Notes: a model not told the origin generated them from the sequence alone. A DNA stretch of 64,000 nucleotides from Clostridium pasteurianum DSM 525 = ATCC 6013 (GCF_000807255.1 NZ_CP009268.1:836384-900383); one strand, 5' to 3'. Positions 25,099 to 34,510 are shown, counted from the stretch's first letter. Translations and numbers: made by a program.

Positions 25099-27492
25099 TC
25101 AATAATCATATATATCTGAAAACTCTATTTTAATTCTCTGTATATTATAATCCTTATCCAATTCATTATGTTTTTTTACATTTTCCTTCTCTGGTAGAAC
25201 TCCTACAGGAAGAGTTATTTTGAATTCACTGCCTTTATTTGGAGCACTTTCAACTTCAATGGTTCCTCTATGTAAAAGTACTAATTCACTTACCAGAGAA
25301 AGACCTATACCACTGCCTTCTCTATTTCTTGATAGGGATTTATCTACCTGAATAAATTTCTTAAATATGGAACATTGTTTATCTTTAGGAATACCTATAC
25401 CGGTGTCCTTTATGGAAATAACAATACTTTCTCCTCTATCATGTAAATTGACTTCTATGTTGCCACCGCTGGGTGTAAATTTTATTGCATTGGATAATAG
25501 ATTAAGAATAATTCTCTCCATTGCATCCAGATCAAAGGCCATGATCTTTTCTTCTACATCTGTATCAAAGACTATATCAATACCTTTAGATTCTACATAA
25601 TCTACCACGGACATTACTATACTTTCTACTATGTATACTATATCTTTATTTTCAAAATGTGTAAAAAAATTACCTGAATCAATTTTACTTATATCTATAA
25701 GGTTGTCTATAATCCTAAGCAGTCTATAGCAATTCTGTTTCATTATTCCAGTGTATTTTTCTAATGCCGTATTTTTATCTTTGTTATTCTTTAATTCTAT
25801 AAATTGAAGAGCACTGAAGATTAAATTAAGAGGAGTTTTAAGTTCATGAGAAATATTTGAGAAAAAGTTACTTCTCAGCTCGTCATAATATTTCAATTCC
25901 TTAATGAGTTTTTCATTTTTTTCATTTTGCTTGTGCTCAGTTATATCACGACCTATCAGCATCATGAATTTAGGATTTCCATCTTCATCAAATAAAGGTA
26001 CTCTCAAAGTATCATAGATTTTATTTGCTCTATTCACAGTATCAGGAATGATCTCTTCATATCTATAGATATTTTCTGTATCCCAAGCCCTTTTATCATT
26101 TATATTAAATTTTGTAAGTAGATTTCTAGTATAGTCTGATAAATTATTTGATTTATGTGAATTAATATTCTTACAATTCTTTCTGTTTATACTTAATATT
26201 TTTAAAGCAGCATCATTTATTTCCAAAAAGTTGTTTCTAAAATCTTTTAGGTAAATTATATCTGGAGTAGAATTTATAAAAGTCCTTAAAAGATTTTCAT
26301 TATCAGATAGTGATTTTTCTGCCAGTTTACGTCTATATATGCTAATAATTATTACAAAGGTTTCCATAATTATTATAAATATAATAATCATTATAGAAAT
26401 TTTAATAATAATATTCTTATATAAGTAGTTATTTTTTATGGGTGCATTTAATATTACTGAATTCTTAGGTAAGGAATTTGTATCAATATTAAACTTTTTT
26501 AACTGTGGATAGTTAAATTCATATTTATGCGCATTATCTCGTGTAATATCTATATCAGAGGGCTTTTTACCATTTAATACTTTCAAAGTTAAATTTCCCA
26601 CTTCAGTACCGTAGGTATCGGCGTAGGTTACCATACCACCTACGATATACTTGTTACTTTTTAGGCCTTCTCTGGAATATATGGGGACTTTGGCATCTTT
26701 AAAAAGTATATCTGAAGCTCCCTTATAAGAAATTGAATTATCATTATTATTGTCTTTAATACCAGGAGAAAAATAGATTATTGTATCCTTGGGAAGGTTA
26801 TCAATTTGTGTTTTCAATTTGTATATATTATTTTCTTCAGAAAACAAAAATTTAACCTTATTTTTATAATGGGGTATTAAATCTTCTATAATTTTTCTAT
26901 TGGCAATGCCATAGGTATCCTTATCTGTAATTACAAATATTTGCTTAGTTTGAGGATGAAGTTTTAAAGCCGCATCAAGAGTGCTTTTTATATCAGTATT
27001 TTTTGCTATTCCAGTAAATTGAGGATGCTGCTTTTGCAGGGAACTATCAAATTTAGATATTCCTGAAAATACAACTGGTGTATTTGGAAATAGATTTTCT
27101 CCGTAATCCATCATAAAATTGAAGGCAACATTATTTAAATCATCTATAGTAATTATGGCGTCGTATTTGATATTGGCATATTTTATTTTAAATAAATTAT
27201 AAACTTCATCTAAAAATTCTTTTGAATTATGTTTACAGTCTAAATATTGAAAATCTATATGTATATTTTCTTTATTTTTTATAAAAACATCACTTATGGA
27301 AGATAACATAGAGTTTTGCCAAGATATAAGTTTATTTCCATCTGTTAACTGTATGTAGTTTTCACTAGATACTATAACTAGTATTTTTTTTTCATTCAGA
27401 TCTTTTGAGTAAACAGGAATTTGTAACAGGTTAATAAACAGGATAAAGGTTACTAACAATATATAGATTTTCATATATTTAAAAATTTTCAA
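25099..27492 (-). CDS. Sensor histidine kinase with extracellular ABC-substrate-binding-like domain
   Basis: A 797-aa membrane kinase. The TTG start at 27492 has GGAGG nine bases upstream. Residues 1-29 anchor or export it. Residues about 35-345 resemble the ABC_sub_bind (PF04392) fold (VIVSSENYIQL, VFSGISKFD, DKDTYGIANRK), so it probably senses a small ligand outside. A membrane helix spans about 365-390, a PAS domain about 400-515, and HisKA has His549 (SHELKTP). HATPase motifs are NLLSNAIKFTPSGG, DTGIGIP and GSGIGLSLV. All kinase motifs are intact. No response regulator gene is adjacent. Orphan kinases like this can feed Spo0A in clostridia, which is a guess here. Confidence 0.9.
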   Translation of the reverse strand: MKIFKYMKIYILLVTFILFINLLQIPVYSKDLNEKKILVIVSSENYIQLTDGNKLISWQNSMLSSISDVFIKNKENIHIDFQYLDCKHNSKEFLDEVYNLFKIKYANIKYDAIITIDDLNNVAFNFMMDYGENLFPNTPVVFSGISKFDSSLQKQHPQFTGIAKNTDIKSTLDAALKLHPQTKQIFVITDKDTYGIANRKIIEDLIPHYKNKVKFLFSEENNIYKLKTQIDNLPKDTIIYFSPGIKDNNNDNSISYKGASDILFKDAKVPIYSREGLKSNKYIVGGMVTYADTYGTEVGNLTLKVLNGKKPSDIDITRDNAHKYEFNYPQLKKFNIDTNSLPKNSVILNAPIKNNYLYKNIIIKISIMIIIFIIIMETFVIIISIYRRKLAEKSLSDNENLLRTFINSTPDIIYLKDFRNNFLEINDAALKILSINRKNCKNINSHKSNNLSDYTRNLLTKFNINDKRAWDTENIYRYEEIIPDTVNRANKIYDTLRVPLFDEDGNPKFMMLIGRDITEHKQNEKNEKLIKELKYYDELRSNFFSNISHELKTPLNLIFSALQFIELKNNKDKNTALEKYTGIMKQNCYRLLRIIDNLIDISKIDSGNFFTHFENKDIVYIVESIVMSVVDYVESKGIDIVFDTDVEEKIMAFDLDAMERIILNLLSNAIKFTPSGGNIEVNLHDRGESIVISIKDTGIGIPKDKQCSIFKKFIQVDKSLSRNREGSGIGLSLVSELVLLHRGTIEVESAPNKGSEFKITLPVGVLPEKENVKKHNELDKDYNIQRIKIEFSDIYDY

Positions 27493-28021
27493 TATTATAT
27501 ACCTCCGCTATAAATATAGAAGTTAAAATCTGTTTGTTTTTCTTAAAATTACACATAAATAATCAGATTTCTATAGTCAACTCACATATATTCTACATAA
27601 AATTTAAAAGTCCTCCTTTTTATGTTAGAAAGTGTAAGAAAATTTAATTATTTTAAAATAAATGCTTATTGAAGTAGAAGGATGGAGAAATCTAAAATGC
27701 CGAAGCGGCCATATGCCAAAGCGTTACTGGAAGTATATGACGGAGTTTAAGGATATATAGTTTTATGTTCAGCTAAAATTTTAGGATGAACTTTATGGTA
27801 AAATTAGATATAATATATATTGTTATACTGCATTTTTATAAACAGAGTTCTTAGTATCTGTATTTTTAGATACTTAGAAATCGTTATGCAGGGACGTAGC
27901 AGACATTATCTGCCACTTTGTAGTAGAGGGCTAGAATTTTAATTTTGTGCCAGTACTGTACAGAGAGCAATGACGTATTAGGTCTGGTAGTTATCGGATA
28001 AATTTTTGGGGGTGAAAAATA
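27493..28021. other. Gene-free region between divergent genes
   Basis: About 530 bp. It holds the kinase ribosome site and promoter. A GC-richer patch around 27690-27750 has a 17-codon frame with a GGAG site (see findings). A hairpin around 27850-27885 has arms CTTAGTATCT and AGATACTTAG. About 130 bp of mixed-composition leader follow before the 106-aa gene. No known riboswitch recognised. Confidence 0.4.
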
Positions 28022-28342
28022 ATGACCGATGCAGAACTAAAGGAATTAAATAGATCCATAATAAAATTATTATTTAAAATACATCGACCAGTTAAAGATT
28101 TGGAATTAGCAGATATAGAGTTAAAAAAGGAAAAGAATTTTACATCCTACATTGGTTATAGATTTTACTGTTATCATTTACAATCCTTTTATATAAGAAA
28201 GTTTAAAGAGACTGAATTCAGATATGCCATACCAGACAGCGTGAGCAAGTGTGGTAAGAGTTTTATTGGAAAAAATGGGAAATTTATGATCTATGCAGAT
28301 GAATCACAATTATTGGAAATAAGTAAAATGTTTGAAGATTAA
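28022..28342 (+). CDS. Hypothetical protein, 106 aa
   Basis: Starts at ATG 28022 behind GGGGGTGAAAAATA. It is a small basic, Phe/Tyr-rich soluble protein with one Cys and no signal peptide or membrane helix. No family recognised. The first 40 residues look like two amphipathic helices, and the middle (SYIGYRFYCYHLQSFYIRKF) is strongly aromatic. It is preceded by a possible structured leader and stands alone; no operon partner hints at its role. Confidence 0.6.
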   Translation: MTDAELKELNRSIIKLLFKIHRPVKDLELADIELKKEKNFTSYIGYRFYCYHLQSFYIRKFKETEFRYAIPDSVSKCGKSFIGKNGKFMIYADESQLLEISKMFED

Positions 28343-28390
28343 CTACTTATCAATATCCCTGCTCCGGAGATTTAAATTTTTATTCAGCAT

Positions 28391-28414
28391 TGTGGGAAAA
28401 GACGAAACAAGCAT
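28391..28414 (-). repeat. 24-bp inverted repeat, right copy
   Basis: Exact reverse complement of 25067-25090. It follows the 106-aa gene in a short degenerate-repeat region that also holds AAAGTTCAAAGAACAAATAT, a near copy of sequence at about 21818. Confidence 0.8.
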
Positions 28415-28522
28415 TAAAGTGTAAAGTTCAAAGAACAAATATCAAATAAGGATATTTTTCTTCCGCTACACTACAGAAAAGTTTTCAAGTTTTAGTTCGT
28501 CCTTTTCTCCTAACTTTCCACA

Positions 28523-29794
28523 CTAAATAATAGAAGCTAACAGCAGCAATTCCTCATTATCATTATATATTTCATCAAACTGACTTATGGGAAGGGGATT
28601 TGTTCCTCTGCCTACTTCTATGGTAAAGCCCGGTCTTCCAAAATCCTGAATAAACCAATCCTTATAGCCTGAATAGGAAGTTATTCCAGTAGTTTCAGCA
28701 AGGTCATAGCCACTTACGTTTGAAAATTGATTACCTATGGCTAAAGATTCTGGTGGAGTAAGATTGGAAAATTGCCAGAATATAACTTCACCTTGACTGT
28801 GGTAAGCAAGAACAAGTCTAAAGTTGTGAGATCTTGTAAAGTTTACTACTGCCTTTGTTTCAGGTTCTGATTCTGGGGATGGGCCCGAGTATCTGGTAGG
28901 TCCCGGACCAAATACGCCATATTGTGCTTCGGCTTCCTTTGATAAATTCCACAGTGCATTGTAATTATGGTTTAGATCAACTCCGTGGTTGTTAGCCTGC
29001 CAGTTTGTTGAGAAATTTGTGCTGCCATTGTTCCATCTTATCAAGTCATTGTAATAGGGGTTAGTTCTCGATAAACCATTAAGGACTAAATCTATTCCGT
29101 CAGGATTTACCATGGGCATTATATATATGCTGCTTCTATTCCATATATCTCTTACGTCATATCCTCTTATATTTGTTCCATCCACATAGGCTTTGGAAAA
29201 GTTTTCTATAAATTTTGTGAGTACAGGAGTAGTAATCCATTCTAAGGAGTGATGAGATCCATTATAGAAAACCTGGTTTGGTCCTGTACCAAGTCTTACA
29301 TAGTATAGCTGACCACCAAGAACACTTGTACCTGCACTTCCTATGGTTATAAAGGGATATCTGGCTTTTAGACCTCTAAGATCTTTTTCTAAAATGTCAT
29401 AAGTGTAATCTATGTTTGTGTCAACTACATTAATTCCATAGGGTACTGTTATAGTAGTTCCAGGAGTTAAATTATTTGGATTTATACCTGGATTGGCAGC
29501 TATAATTTTATTTACCTGAGTATAATGATTCCTTGCTATATTATAGAGCGTATCTCCTGGTCTTATGGTATAAGTATCATATCCCAGTATAAATTTTTCA
29601 AGGACTCCATAAGTAACAGCACCTATAATACCATCTGGAGTGAGTCCATTATTTCTTTGAAAGGTACTTACAGCTGACTTTGTTTGGCTTCCAAATATTC
29701 CGTCAATGGGGCCTGGGTCATATCCTATCTTTTTTAGTACCGCCTGTAGTTTCATTACTTCAGTTCCACGGGAACCTAATCTATATATAGGCAT
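28523..29794 (-). CDS. M14-family gamma-D-glutamyl-diamino acid endopeptidase-like protein with PG-binding and LysM domains
   Basis: A 423-aa peptidoglycan hydrolase. Residues 4-65 are a PG_binding_1 domain (LQAVLKKIGYDPGPIDGIFG), 73-120 a LysM domain (YTIRPGDTLYNIA), and 130-423 a zinc carboxypeptidase domain. Zinc ligands are visible as His182-x2-Glu185 (HSLE) and His332 (AYHSQG), with catalytic Glu393 (TIEVGRG). The architecture matches sporulation-type endopeptidase I of Bacillus, which cuts the gamma-D-Glu to diaminopimelate bond. There is no classical signal peptide, which also fits a protein made inside the developing spore or mother cell. All catalytic residues are present. It is monocistronic. 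Confidence 0.92.
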   Translation of the reverse strand: MPIYRLGSRGTEVMKLQAVLKKIGYDPGPIDGIFGSQTKSAVSTFQRNNGLTPDGIIGAVTYGVLEKFILGYDTYTIRPGDTLYNIARNHYTQVNKIIAANPGINPNNLTPGTTITVPYGINVVDTNIDYTYDILEKDLRGLKARYPFITIGSAGTSVLGGQLYYVRLGTGPNQVFYNGSHHSLEWITTPVLTKFIENFSKAYVDGTNIRGYDVRDIWNRSSIYIMPMVNPDGIDLVLNGLSRTNPYYNDLIRWNNGSTNFSTNWQANNHGVDLNHNYNALWNLSKEAEAQYGVFGPGPTRYSGPSPESEPETKAVVNFTRSHNFRLVLAYHSQGEVIFWQFSNLTPPESLAIGNQFSNVSGYDLAETTGITSYSGYKDWFIQDFGRPGFTIEVGRGTNPLPISQFDEIYNDNEELLLLASII

Positions 29795-29875
29795 ATTTTA
29801 CCACCTTAACATTAATTATCACTATTATTTTATACTTTAGATATGAAATTGTTACAGAATATTTCAGATGAATTT

Positions 29876-30110
29876 AACCTGACTAACTTGGCGTAAGTCT
29901 CCCCCGCACGCTGTACAGCCCTCACACAAAATCGAAAAGAAGATTTTGGTTCTCTACTTGCACTCTGTGAAAGTGATTCGCACCAAATTAAAATTTGGGC
30001 TCTCTACTTTTCTTCAAGTGGGAGTTCAACGCCAAGTAAGCCATGCATTTGCAGTTCTAAAATTCAGATGAGGTAAAAGAATCCCCACCTGAATTAAGAA
30101 CTTGCTTCAA
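29876..30110 (+). repeat. Expandable-arm structured repeat, copy C (two inserted subunits)
   Basis: Ends are identical in plan to copies A and B. The central arm contains two subunits of about 50 nt that start GCACGCTGT or GCACTCTGT and end TCTCTACTT, then the TTCTTCAAG turn. It lies between divergent genes. Confidence 0.85.
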
Positions 30111-30300
30111 ATAAGAAAATTAATATAATATGCTGATAGCTGTAGAGTGTAATAGAAAATGGTATATAGATTATATAAAGAATATGGGTTAAAATATAGG
30201 TAATTAAGTTTATTTTGAACAAATATAAAAAACAGGAAATGCAAGAAGAGCTAAAAAATGTGATTAAAAATCCATTAAGAAATAAAAGGAGGGTTTAATT

Positions 30301-31173
30301 ATGGGTAAAAGAGTGATAAACAAAATTGTAGATGGTAATGTAGGATATGATGGTGCAGGAGTGAAGCTTGTACGTGTTATAGCTAATAGAACTGTTAAGG
30401 AATTTGATCCATTTTTAATGTTGGATGTATTTGATTCTAAGGATCCTGAGGATTATGTTAAGGGCTTTCCATGGCACCCACATAGGGGAATTGAAACTGT
30501 AACTTATCTTATACAGGGAGAAATAGAACATGGTGACAATATAGGGAACAAGGGAACTATTGACAATGGCTGCTGTCAATGGATGACTGCAGGCAGCGGA
30601 ATAATCCATCAGGAAATGCCAAAGCCTTCAGAGAGAATGTATGGTTTTCAGCTTTGGATCAATTTACCAAGGGAAAATAAGATGTGTACTCCAAAGTATA
30701 ACGATATAAGAGCGAATATGATACCAACAATAAAGGAAGAAGGCTCTGTAACTGGAATAATATCAGGACATTATAAAGGCACTGCAGGAGCAATTCAGGG
30801 AGAATATGTAAAGGCTCAGATTTTCGATGTAAGTATGGAGAAAAATGCAAAGTGGTCTGTTGAAACTGAGGAGGATCTTACTGTATTTATATACATCTTT
30901 GAAGGTGAGGGGAGTTTTGATGATAAACAGCAGAATTATGTAAAGGAAAAGAATGCTGTCTTATTCAGCAGTGGTGAAAAATTGGAGGTTTATTCTGGAA
31001 ACAGCAGTATGAGATTTGCTGTATTCATGGGAAAAGCTCTTAAGGAACCTGTGGCTTGGGGTGGTCCAATTGTTATGAATACACAAGAAGAACTTGACAC
31101 TGCTTTTGAGGAGATTAAAAAGGGAACTTTTATAAAAAATATAGGTGAGAGTAGGTATAATCTGAATTTGTAG
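30301..31173 (+). CDS. Pirin-family protein
   Basis: A 290-aa bicupin of the pirin family. The N-terminal cupin has the metal-binding run HPHRGIETVTYL (near residues 60-71), then EHGDNIGN and the GSGIIHQEMP motif, which carry the His/Glu ligands. The second cupin (about 175-260) lacks them, as is usual. Bacterial pirins include quercetinase-like dioxygenases and stress-related regulators; the role here is unknown. An AGGAGGG site precedes the ATG. It stands alone. Confidence 0.92.
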   Translation: MGKRVINKIVDGNVGYDGAGVKLVRVIANRTVKEFDPFLMLDVFDSKDPEDYVKGFPWHPHRGIETVTYLIQGEIEHGDNIGNKGTIDNGCCQWMTAGSGIIHQEMPKPSERMYGFQLWINLPRENKMCTPKYNDIRANMIPTIKEEGSVTGIISGHYKGTAGAIQGEYVKAQIFDVSMEKNAKWSVETEEDLTVFIYIFEGEGSFDDKQQNYVKEKNAVLFSSGEKLEVYSGNSSMRFAVFMGKALKEPVAWGGPIVMNTQEELDTAFEEIKKGTFIKNIGESRYNLNL

Positions 31174-31356
31174 GATATTTTTTTCCCGTTGCACTACAGA
31201 AAAATTTAGAACTAATAGAAATAAACTTTATTAATTTATGAGTTTTTAAGCTTTTTTCGCAGCACAGCGGAGAAAAAGCAACAATAACTATTAATTCTTA
31301 ATTTTTAACTCTTAACTGGTTTTTAACTTTCCACTATCAACTATCAACTATCAACT

Positions 31357-31384
31357 GAGAAAAGGATTGTTTCGTCCTTTTCTC
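31357..31384. terminator. Hairpin between convergent genes
   Basis: Arms GAGAAAAGGA and TCCTTTTCTC with an 8-nt loop, between the pirin and aminotransferase 3' ends. It lacks a good T-run on either side and belongs to the local dispersed repeat (GTTTCGTC). Confidence 0.4.
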
Positions 31385-31417
31385 CTGTTTACACTAAAAA
31401 TGCATAATAATTTAATC

Positions 31418-32584
31418 CTAATTCTCAAAAATACCGCTAAGTTCAATATTTTGAATCGCATTAAGTATCTTTTCTTGATTTTGTACAAGGGCAAAACGTA
31501 CAAAGCCTTCTCCGTACGCTCCAAAGCTGCTGCCAGGAACTACTATAACTCCTGTTTTATCCATAAGATCAAAGGTGAATTTCAAAGAAGATTTATATTT
31601 TGGAGGAATAGCTGCCCATAGGAACATACTGCCTCCAGTGTTGTCAATATGCCATCCAATTTTGTTAAGACCTTTTATGAGAATATCTCTTCTTTTTTTG
31701 TAGGTATTTTTTACTGATTGTACACAATCCCTTGGACCCTCTAAAGCTGCAATGGCGGCCTTTTGAAAGGGAAGGAACATTCCGTAGTCTACATGGGATT
31801 TTAACATTTTTAGCTGCTTTATAATATCCCTATTTCCTACAGCAAATGCAATTCTGCAGCCAGGTATGCTGTAAGTCTTTGATAGAGAATTGAATTCAAT
31901 TCCAATATCCTTAGCACCGGGGATAGATAAGAAACTTCCACCTTCTGTATGGTCAAATACCAGTTCGCTATAGGCATTGTCGTGGAGTACAGCTATATTA
32001 TATTTCTTTGCAAATTCCACAAGTTTTATATAAAAAGCTCTGGGAGCAGTAGAAGCAGTTGGATTGTTAGGATAGGATACTATCATTAATTTTGCTTTTT
32101 TAGCTACCTCTTTATCTATGGAATTAAAGTCAATGAGATAATTATTTTCTTTTAGCAGAGGCATTTTAACTATTTCTGCACCAGCAAGATAAGGACCAAC
32201 ACTAAAAATAGGATAACCAGGATCCGGGGTCAGTACTATGTCACCTTTGTCCACAAGGCACAGAGACAATTCAGCAAAACCACTTTGAGAACCTATAAGG
32301 GATATTATTTCATCTTGCTTTAGCTTTACTCCATAGCGTTTATTGTACCATTTCTTAACTGAAGTTTTTAATTCTTCCGTATCATTTATGGAATATATGT
32401 AGTTTTCAGGTTTACTGGATTCTTCTACTATTGTATTTATTATATGATGAGCTGGCGGGATATCCGGAGTACCAACGCTAAAATCAATTACTTCTCGTCC
32501 TTCAGCTATAAGTTTATTTTTTCTTTCTAGAAGCTGAGAAAATATAGCTGAGGTAAGTTGTTCCATTTTTTTAGAAAAAATCAT
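31418..32584 (-). CDS. PLP-dependent class I/II aminotransferase
   Basis: A 388-aa fold-type I aminotransferase. The ATG at 32584 is chosen because GGAGG lies six bases before it; an upstream GTG overlaps that site. Features are an IDFSVGTPDIPP N-terminus, GSQSGFAELSL, DPGYPIF, YPNNPTAS (cofactor Asn), DNAYSELVFD, the Schiff-base Lys in SLSKTYSIPGCRI, and an arginine-bearing FVRFALV near the C-terminus. It resembles the LL-diaminopimelate or alanine/aspartate aminotransferase group. The amino donor cannot be fixed by eye. It is monocistronic, with no amino-acid pathway neighbours. Confidence 0.88.
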   Translation of the reverse strand: MIFSKKMEQLTSAIFSQLLERKNKLIAEGREVIDFSVGTPDIPPAHHIINTIVEESSKPENYIYSINDTEELKTSVKKWYNKRYGVKLKQDEIISLIGSQSGFAELSLCLVDKGDIVLTPDPGYPIFSVGPYLAGAEIVKMPLLKENNYLIDFNSIDKEVAKKAKLMIVSYPNNPTASTAPRAFYIKLVEFAKKYNIAVLHDNAYSELVFDHTEGGSFLSIPGAKDIGIEFNSLSKTYSIPGCRIAFAVGNRDIIKQLKMLKSHVDYGMFLPFQKAAIAALEGPRDCVQSVKNTYKKRRDILIKGLNKIGWHIDNTGGSMFLWAAIPPKYKSSLKFTFDLMDKTGVIVVPGSSFGAYGEGFVRFALVQNQEKILNAIQNIELSGIFEN

Positions 32585-32976
32585 TATATACCTCCACAAG
32601 TTTATTTTTTATATATTCATTACTACAAATTCATTTGTGCATAATAAATCCACAACAAAGAAGGTTAATTGATATTACTATGAATTATAAATAAATTACA
32701 TAGGATATTACTATCATAAATTACAATATATGTAATTACATGCTGGATTTTATTGATAAGTTTATTATATAATCTTTATCAATAAATGTTAAGCTGAGAA
32801 TTAATGAATATCTTCAGTTAGAACTTATCTTCTCAATAATCCTCGATTTTCCTTTTAAAATAGGGATATGTCTCAAAGGAAATAAATTATTCATTGGACT
32901 TGTAAATGACTTCATTTAGTTATGAAAAATTAGATTTTAACGTCTGGTCTTATATAGTAGAATCTATAATAACTAA
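32585..32976. other. Gene-free region upstream of the aminotransferase
   Basis: About 390 bp of AT-rich sequence holding only the aminotransferase promoter region. Short repeats of GATATTACTAT/GATATTACTAT (about 32670-32720) are seen; no T-box or other known leader recognised. Confidence 0.4.
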
Positions 32977-33018
32977 AAAGACGTTTCACAATGCATGCAT
33001 ATGTATACATTGTGAAAC
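32976..33018 (-). terminator. Terminator of the amidase gene
   Basis: Arms GTTTCACAATG and CATTGTGAAAC (32983-33018). Read on the minus strand they are followed by CGTCTTTTTAG, giving the T-run. Confidence 0.8.
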
Positions 33019-33037
33019 AGCACTTTTATTCTTATTA

Positions 33038-33751
33038 TCAATTTGAAAATAGCCTGTTCCAGGTATTTATGCCTACAATTCCATCTGCAAGCAATTCATT
33101 ATTTCTTTGAAAAGCTATAACCGCCTCAAAGGTGTATTTCCCAAAGTATCCATCAGCTCCCCATTTACCTAAATTGTAGTTCTTATATATGAGCTTTTTC
33201 TGAAAAAGTCTTACATTTTCATCAATAAGTTTTGGATTCATCTTCATAAGGTATCCAGGATAGGGAATAGGTTGAATTTGGCTGTTAGCTGCATTTTGTG
33301 AAGATTTTTTGACAGCCAAATCAGTTTTCATATTTTTTAGAGGAAAGTTTCTACCGGGACAATCGGTTAGATTTAATTCACTATGGCCGTATATTTTATC
33401 TATATTATATTTTTTTATTAAAAAAGCTGTAAGTTCTAAAAGTGCACTGTACTGCTTGTTTTCCATGGATTCATTGTTGAAATTTCCTTCACTGCATATA
33501 CTGATAGATGTGCTGTTATAATTTATACAATGGGCACCCATGCTAGTTTCTGGTCTTCCTGAATATATGCTGCCATCTTTTCTTACTAAGTAGTGATATC
33601 CACAACCTGCCCAGCCCTTTTCAAGATGCCAATGGTGGATGTCCTGTATACTGCAATGTTTTGCAGCAGCATGATGAATCAATATGGATTTAGGATTATT
33701 AGCGTAGAGAGAGAGATTTTTAAATTTTAAATTCCCATTTAATATATTCAA
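33038..33751 (-). CDS. N-acetylmuramoyl-L-alanine amidase (Amidase_2/PGRP type) with PG-binding domain
   Basis: A 237-aa cell-wall hydrolase cutting the MurNAc to L-Ala amide bond. I place the start at the TTG at 33751 because AAGGAGG lies eight bases before it; longer in-frame starts lack a site. Amidase residues: ILIHHAAAKH with zinc ligands His26/27, HWHLEKGWAGCGYHYLV, GRP..MGAH, GHSELNLTDCPG with His123 and Cys131. Residues about 170-237 are a PG_binding_1 repeat (DGYFGKYTFEAVIAFQ). There is no signal peptide, so it may be phage-like (holin-dependent) or spore-related. Small DUF1659/DUF2922 genes and a 4-TM protein follow on the same strand upstream. Confidence 0.9.
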   Translation of the reverse strand: MNILNGNLKFKNLSLYANNPKSILIHHAAAKHCSIQDIHHWHLEKGWAGCGYHYLVRKDGSIYSGRPETSMGAHCINYNSTSISICSEGNFNNESMENKQYSALLELTAFLIKKYNIDKIYGHSELNLTDCPGRNFPLKNMKTDLAVKKSSQNAANSQIQPIPYPGYLMKMNPKLIDENVRLFQKKLIYKNYNLGKWGADGYFGKYTFEAVIAFQRNNELLADGIVGINTWNRLFSN

Positions 33752-33824
33752 ATTGAGGGCCTCCTTATAGAAAATTATTTTCACTAGACTGTTTACTGAA
33801 TTAAAGCTAAGGGTTAAATACAAC

Positions 33825-33846
33825 AGCCCTGCATTGCAGCAGGGCT
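33825..33846 (-). terminator. Hairpin downstream of the DUF2922 gene
   Basis: GC-rich arms AGCCCTGC and GCAGCAGGGCT; on the minus strand followed by GTTGTATTT. It is a plausible weak terminator or attenuator before the amidase. Confidence 0.5.
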
Positions 33847-33863
33847 ATAAGTTAGAACAATTA

Positions 33864-34103
33864 TTAACTTATGTCAAAATCTGTAGAAGATGTGGTTATT
33901 ATCTTGGCATCCTTTTTACCTGTTAATTCTCCAGTTTTTGTGGAAAAGACTTTTTTCTGAATTATAAGATCCATAAGATTATTCACTTCTGCTTCTGTCA
34001 CAGTAGCTTGTCCATTCTCATCTTGTTTTACATTGTCAATGGATAGTGAGAAGTATTTGCCATCTTCTTCAGTAGTAAATCTCAAAGTAAGTCTGTGAGC
34101 CAT
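33864..34103 (-). CDS. DUF2922-family small protein
   Basis: A 79-aa soluble protein with AAGGAGG ahead of the ATG. MAHRLTLRFTTEEDGKYFSLSIDNVKQD and the ALMD-like LMDLIIQK helix fit DUF2922, a clostridial/bacillar family nearly always encoded next to DUF1659. The function of both is unknown to me. It is in an operon with the DUF1659 gene 33 bp upstream. Confidence 0.85.
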   Translation of the reverse strand: MAHRLTLRFTTEEDGKYFSLSIDNVKQDENGQATVTEAEVNNLMDLIIQKKVFSTKTGELTGKKDAKIITTSSTDFDIS

Positions 34104-34136
34104 TGTAATTCCTCCTTTTTAATAACATTTTTTATA

Positions 34137-34361
34137 TTACTCATTAGTAAGTAAACTGTTGTCCACTTTTTGTACTGTTGATACTGGGTAGTTAAGGATA
34201 TTGCCTATAGCTGAAGCTACATCGTATATATCCTGATCTAAAGCGATAGTTGTTATAGCCCCAAGATTTAATTTTTTACTGGTGTCTTTTCCATTTTCGT
34301 CTTTACCAGTATTCAATACTATAACTAGCGAAGAAGAAATTTTAGTTAATGCTGCTGCCAT
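34137..34361 (-). CDS. DUF1659-family small protein
   Basis: A 74-aa soluble protein with AGGAGGTGATAAT before the ATG. Sequence marks are the SSSLVIVLNTGKDENGK start and DIYDVASAIGNILNYP, as in the DUF1659 family. First gene of a two-gene unit with DUF2922. The pair is widespread in spore formers; its biochemical role is not known to me. Confidence 0.85.
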   Translation of the reverse strand: MAAALTKISSSLVIVLNTGKDENGKDTSKKLNLGAITTIALDQDIYDVASAIGNILNYPVSTVQKVDNSLLTNE

Positions 34362-34449
34362 ATTATCACCTCCTTTCTGTGCTTCTGACTATATATATGA
34401 CATAGAAAAATTTATTACAGGATAATTTGAAAAATTTTTTAGAAAAGCA

Positions 34450-34490
34450 AAAGAATCTTCTCTAATTTTTTCATTAGAAAAGATTCTTTT
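34450..34490 (-). terminator. Terminator of the 4-TM protein gene
   Basis: Arms AAAGAATCTT and AAGATTCTTT with additional inner pairing (CTAAT/ATTAG); T-rich on both sides, so it can act in either direction. Confidence 0.75.
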
Positions 34491-34510
34491 TAATAAATTA
34501 TTTTAAAAAA

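Noticed and set aside
27836-28021. Possible riboswitch upstream of the 106-aa gene
   Set aside because: A hairpin and mixed-composition leader are visible, but no known aptamer core could be matched by eye.
31367-31621. Plus-strand frame at the end of the aminotransferase gene
   Set aside because: It overlaps the conserved aminotransferase C-terminus on the minus strand and lacks a ribosome site.
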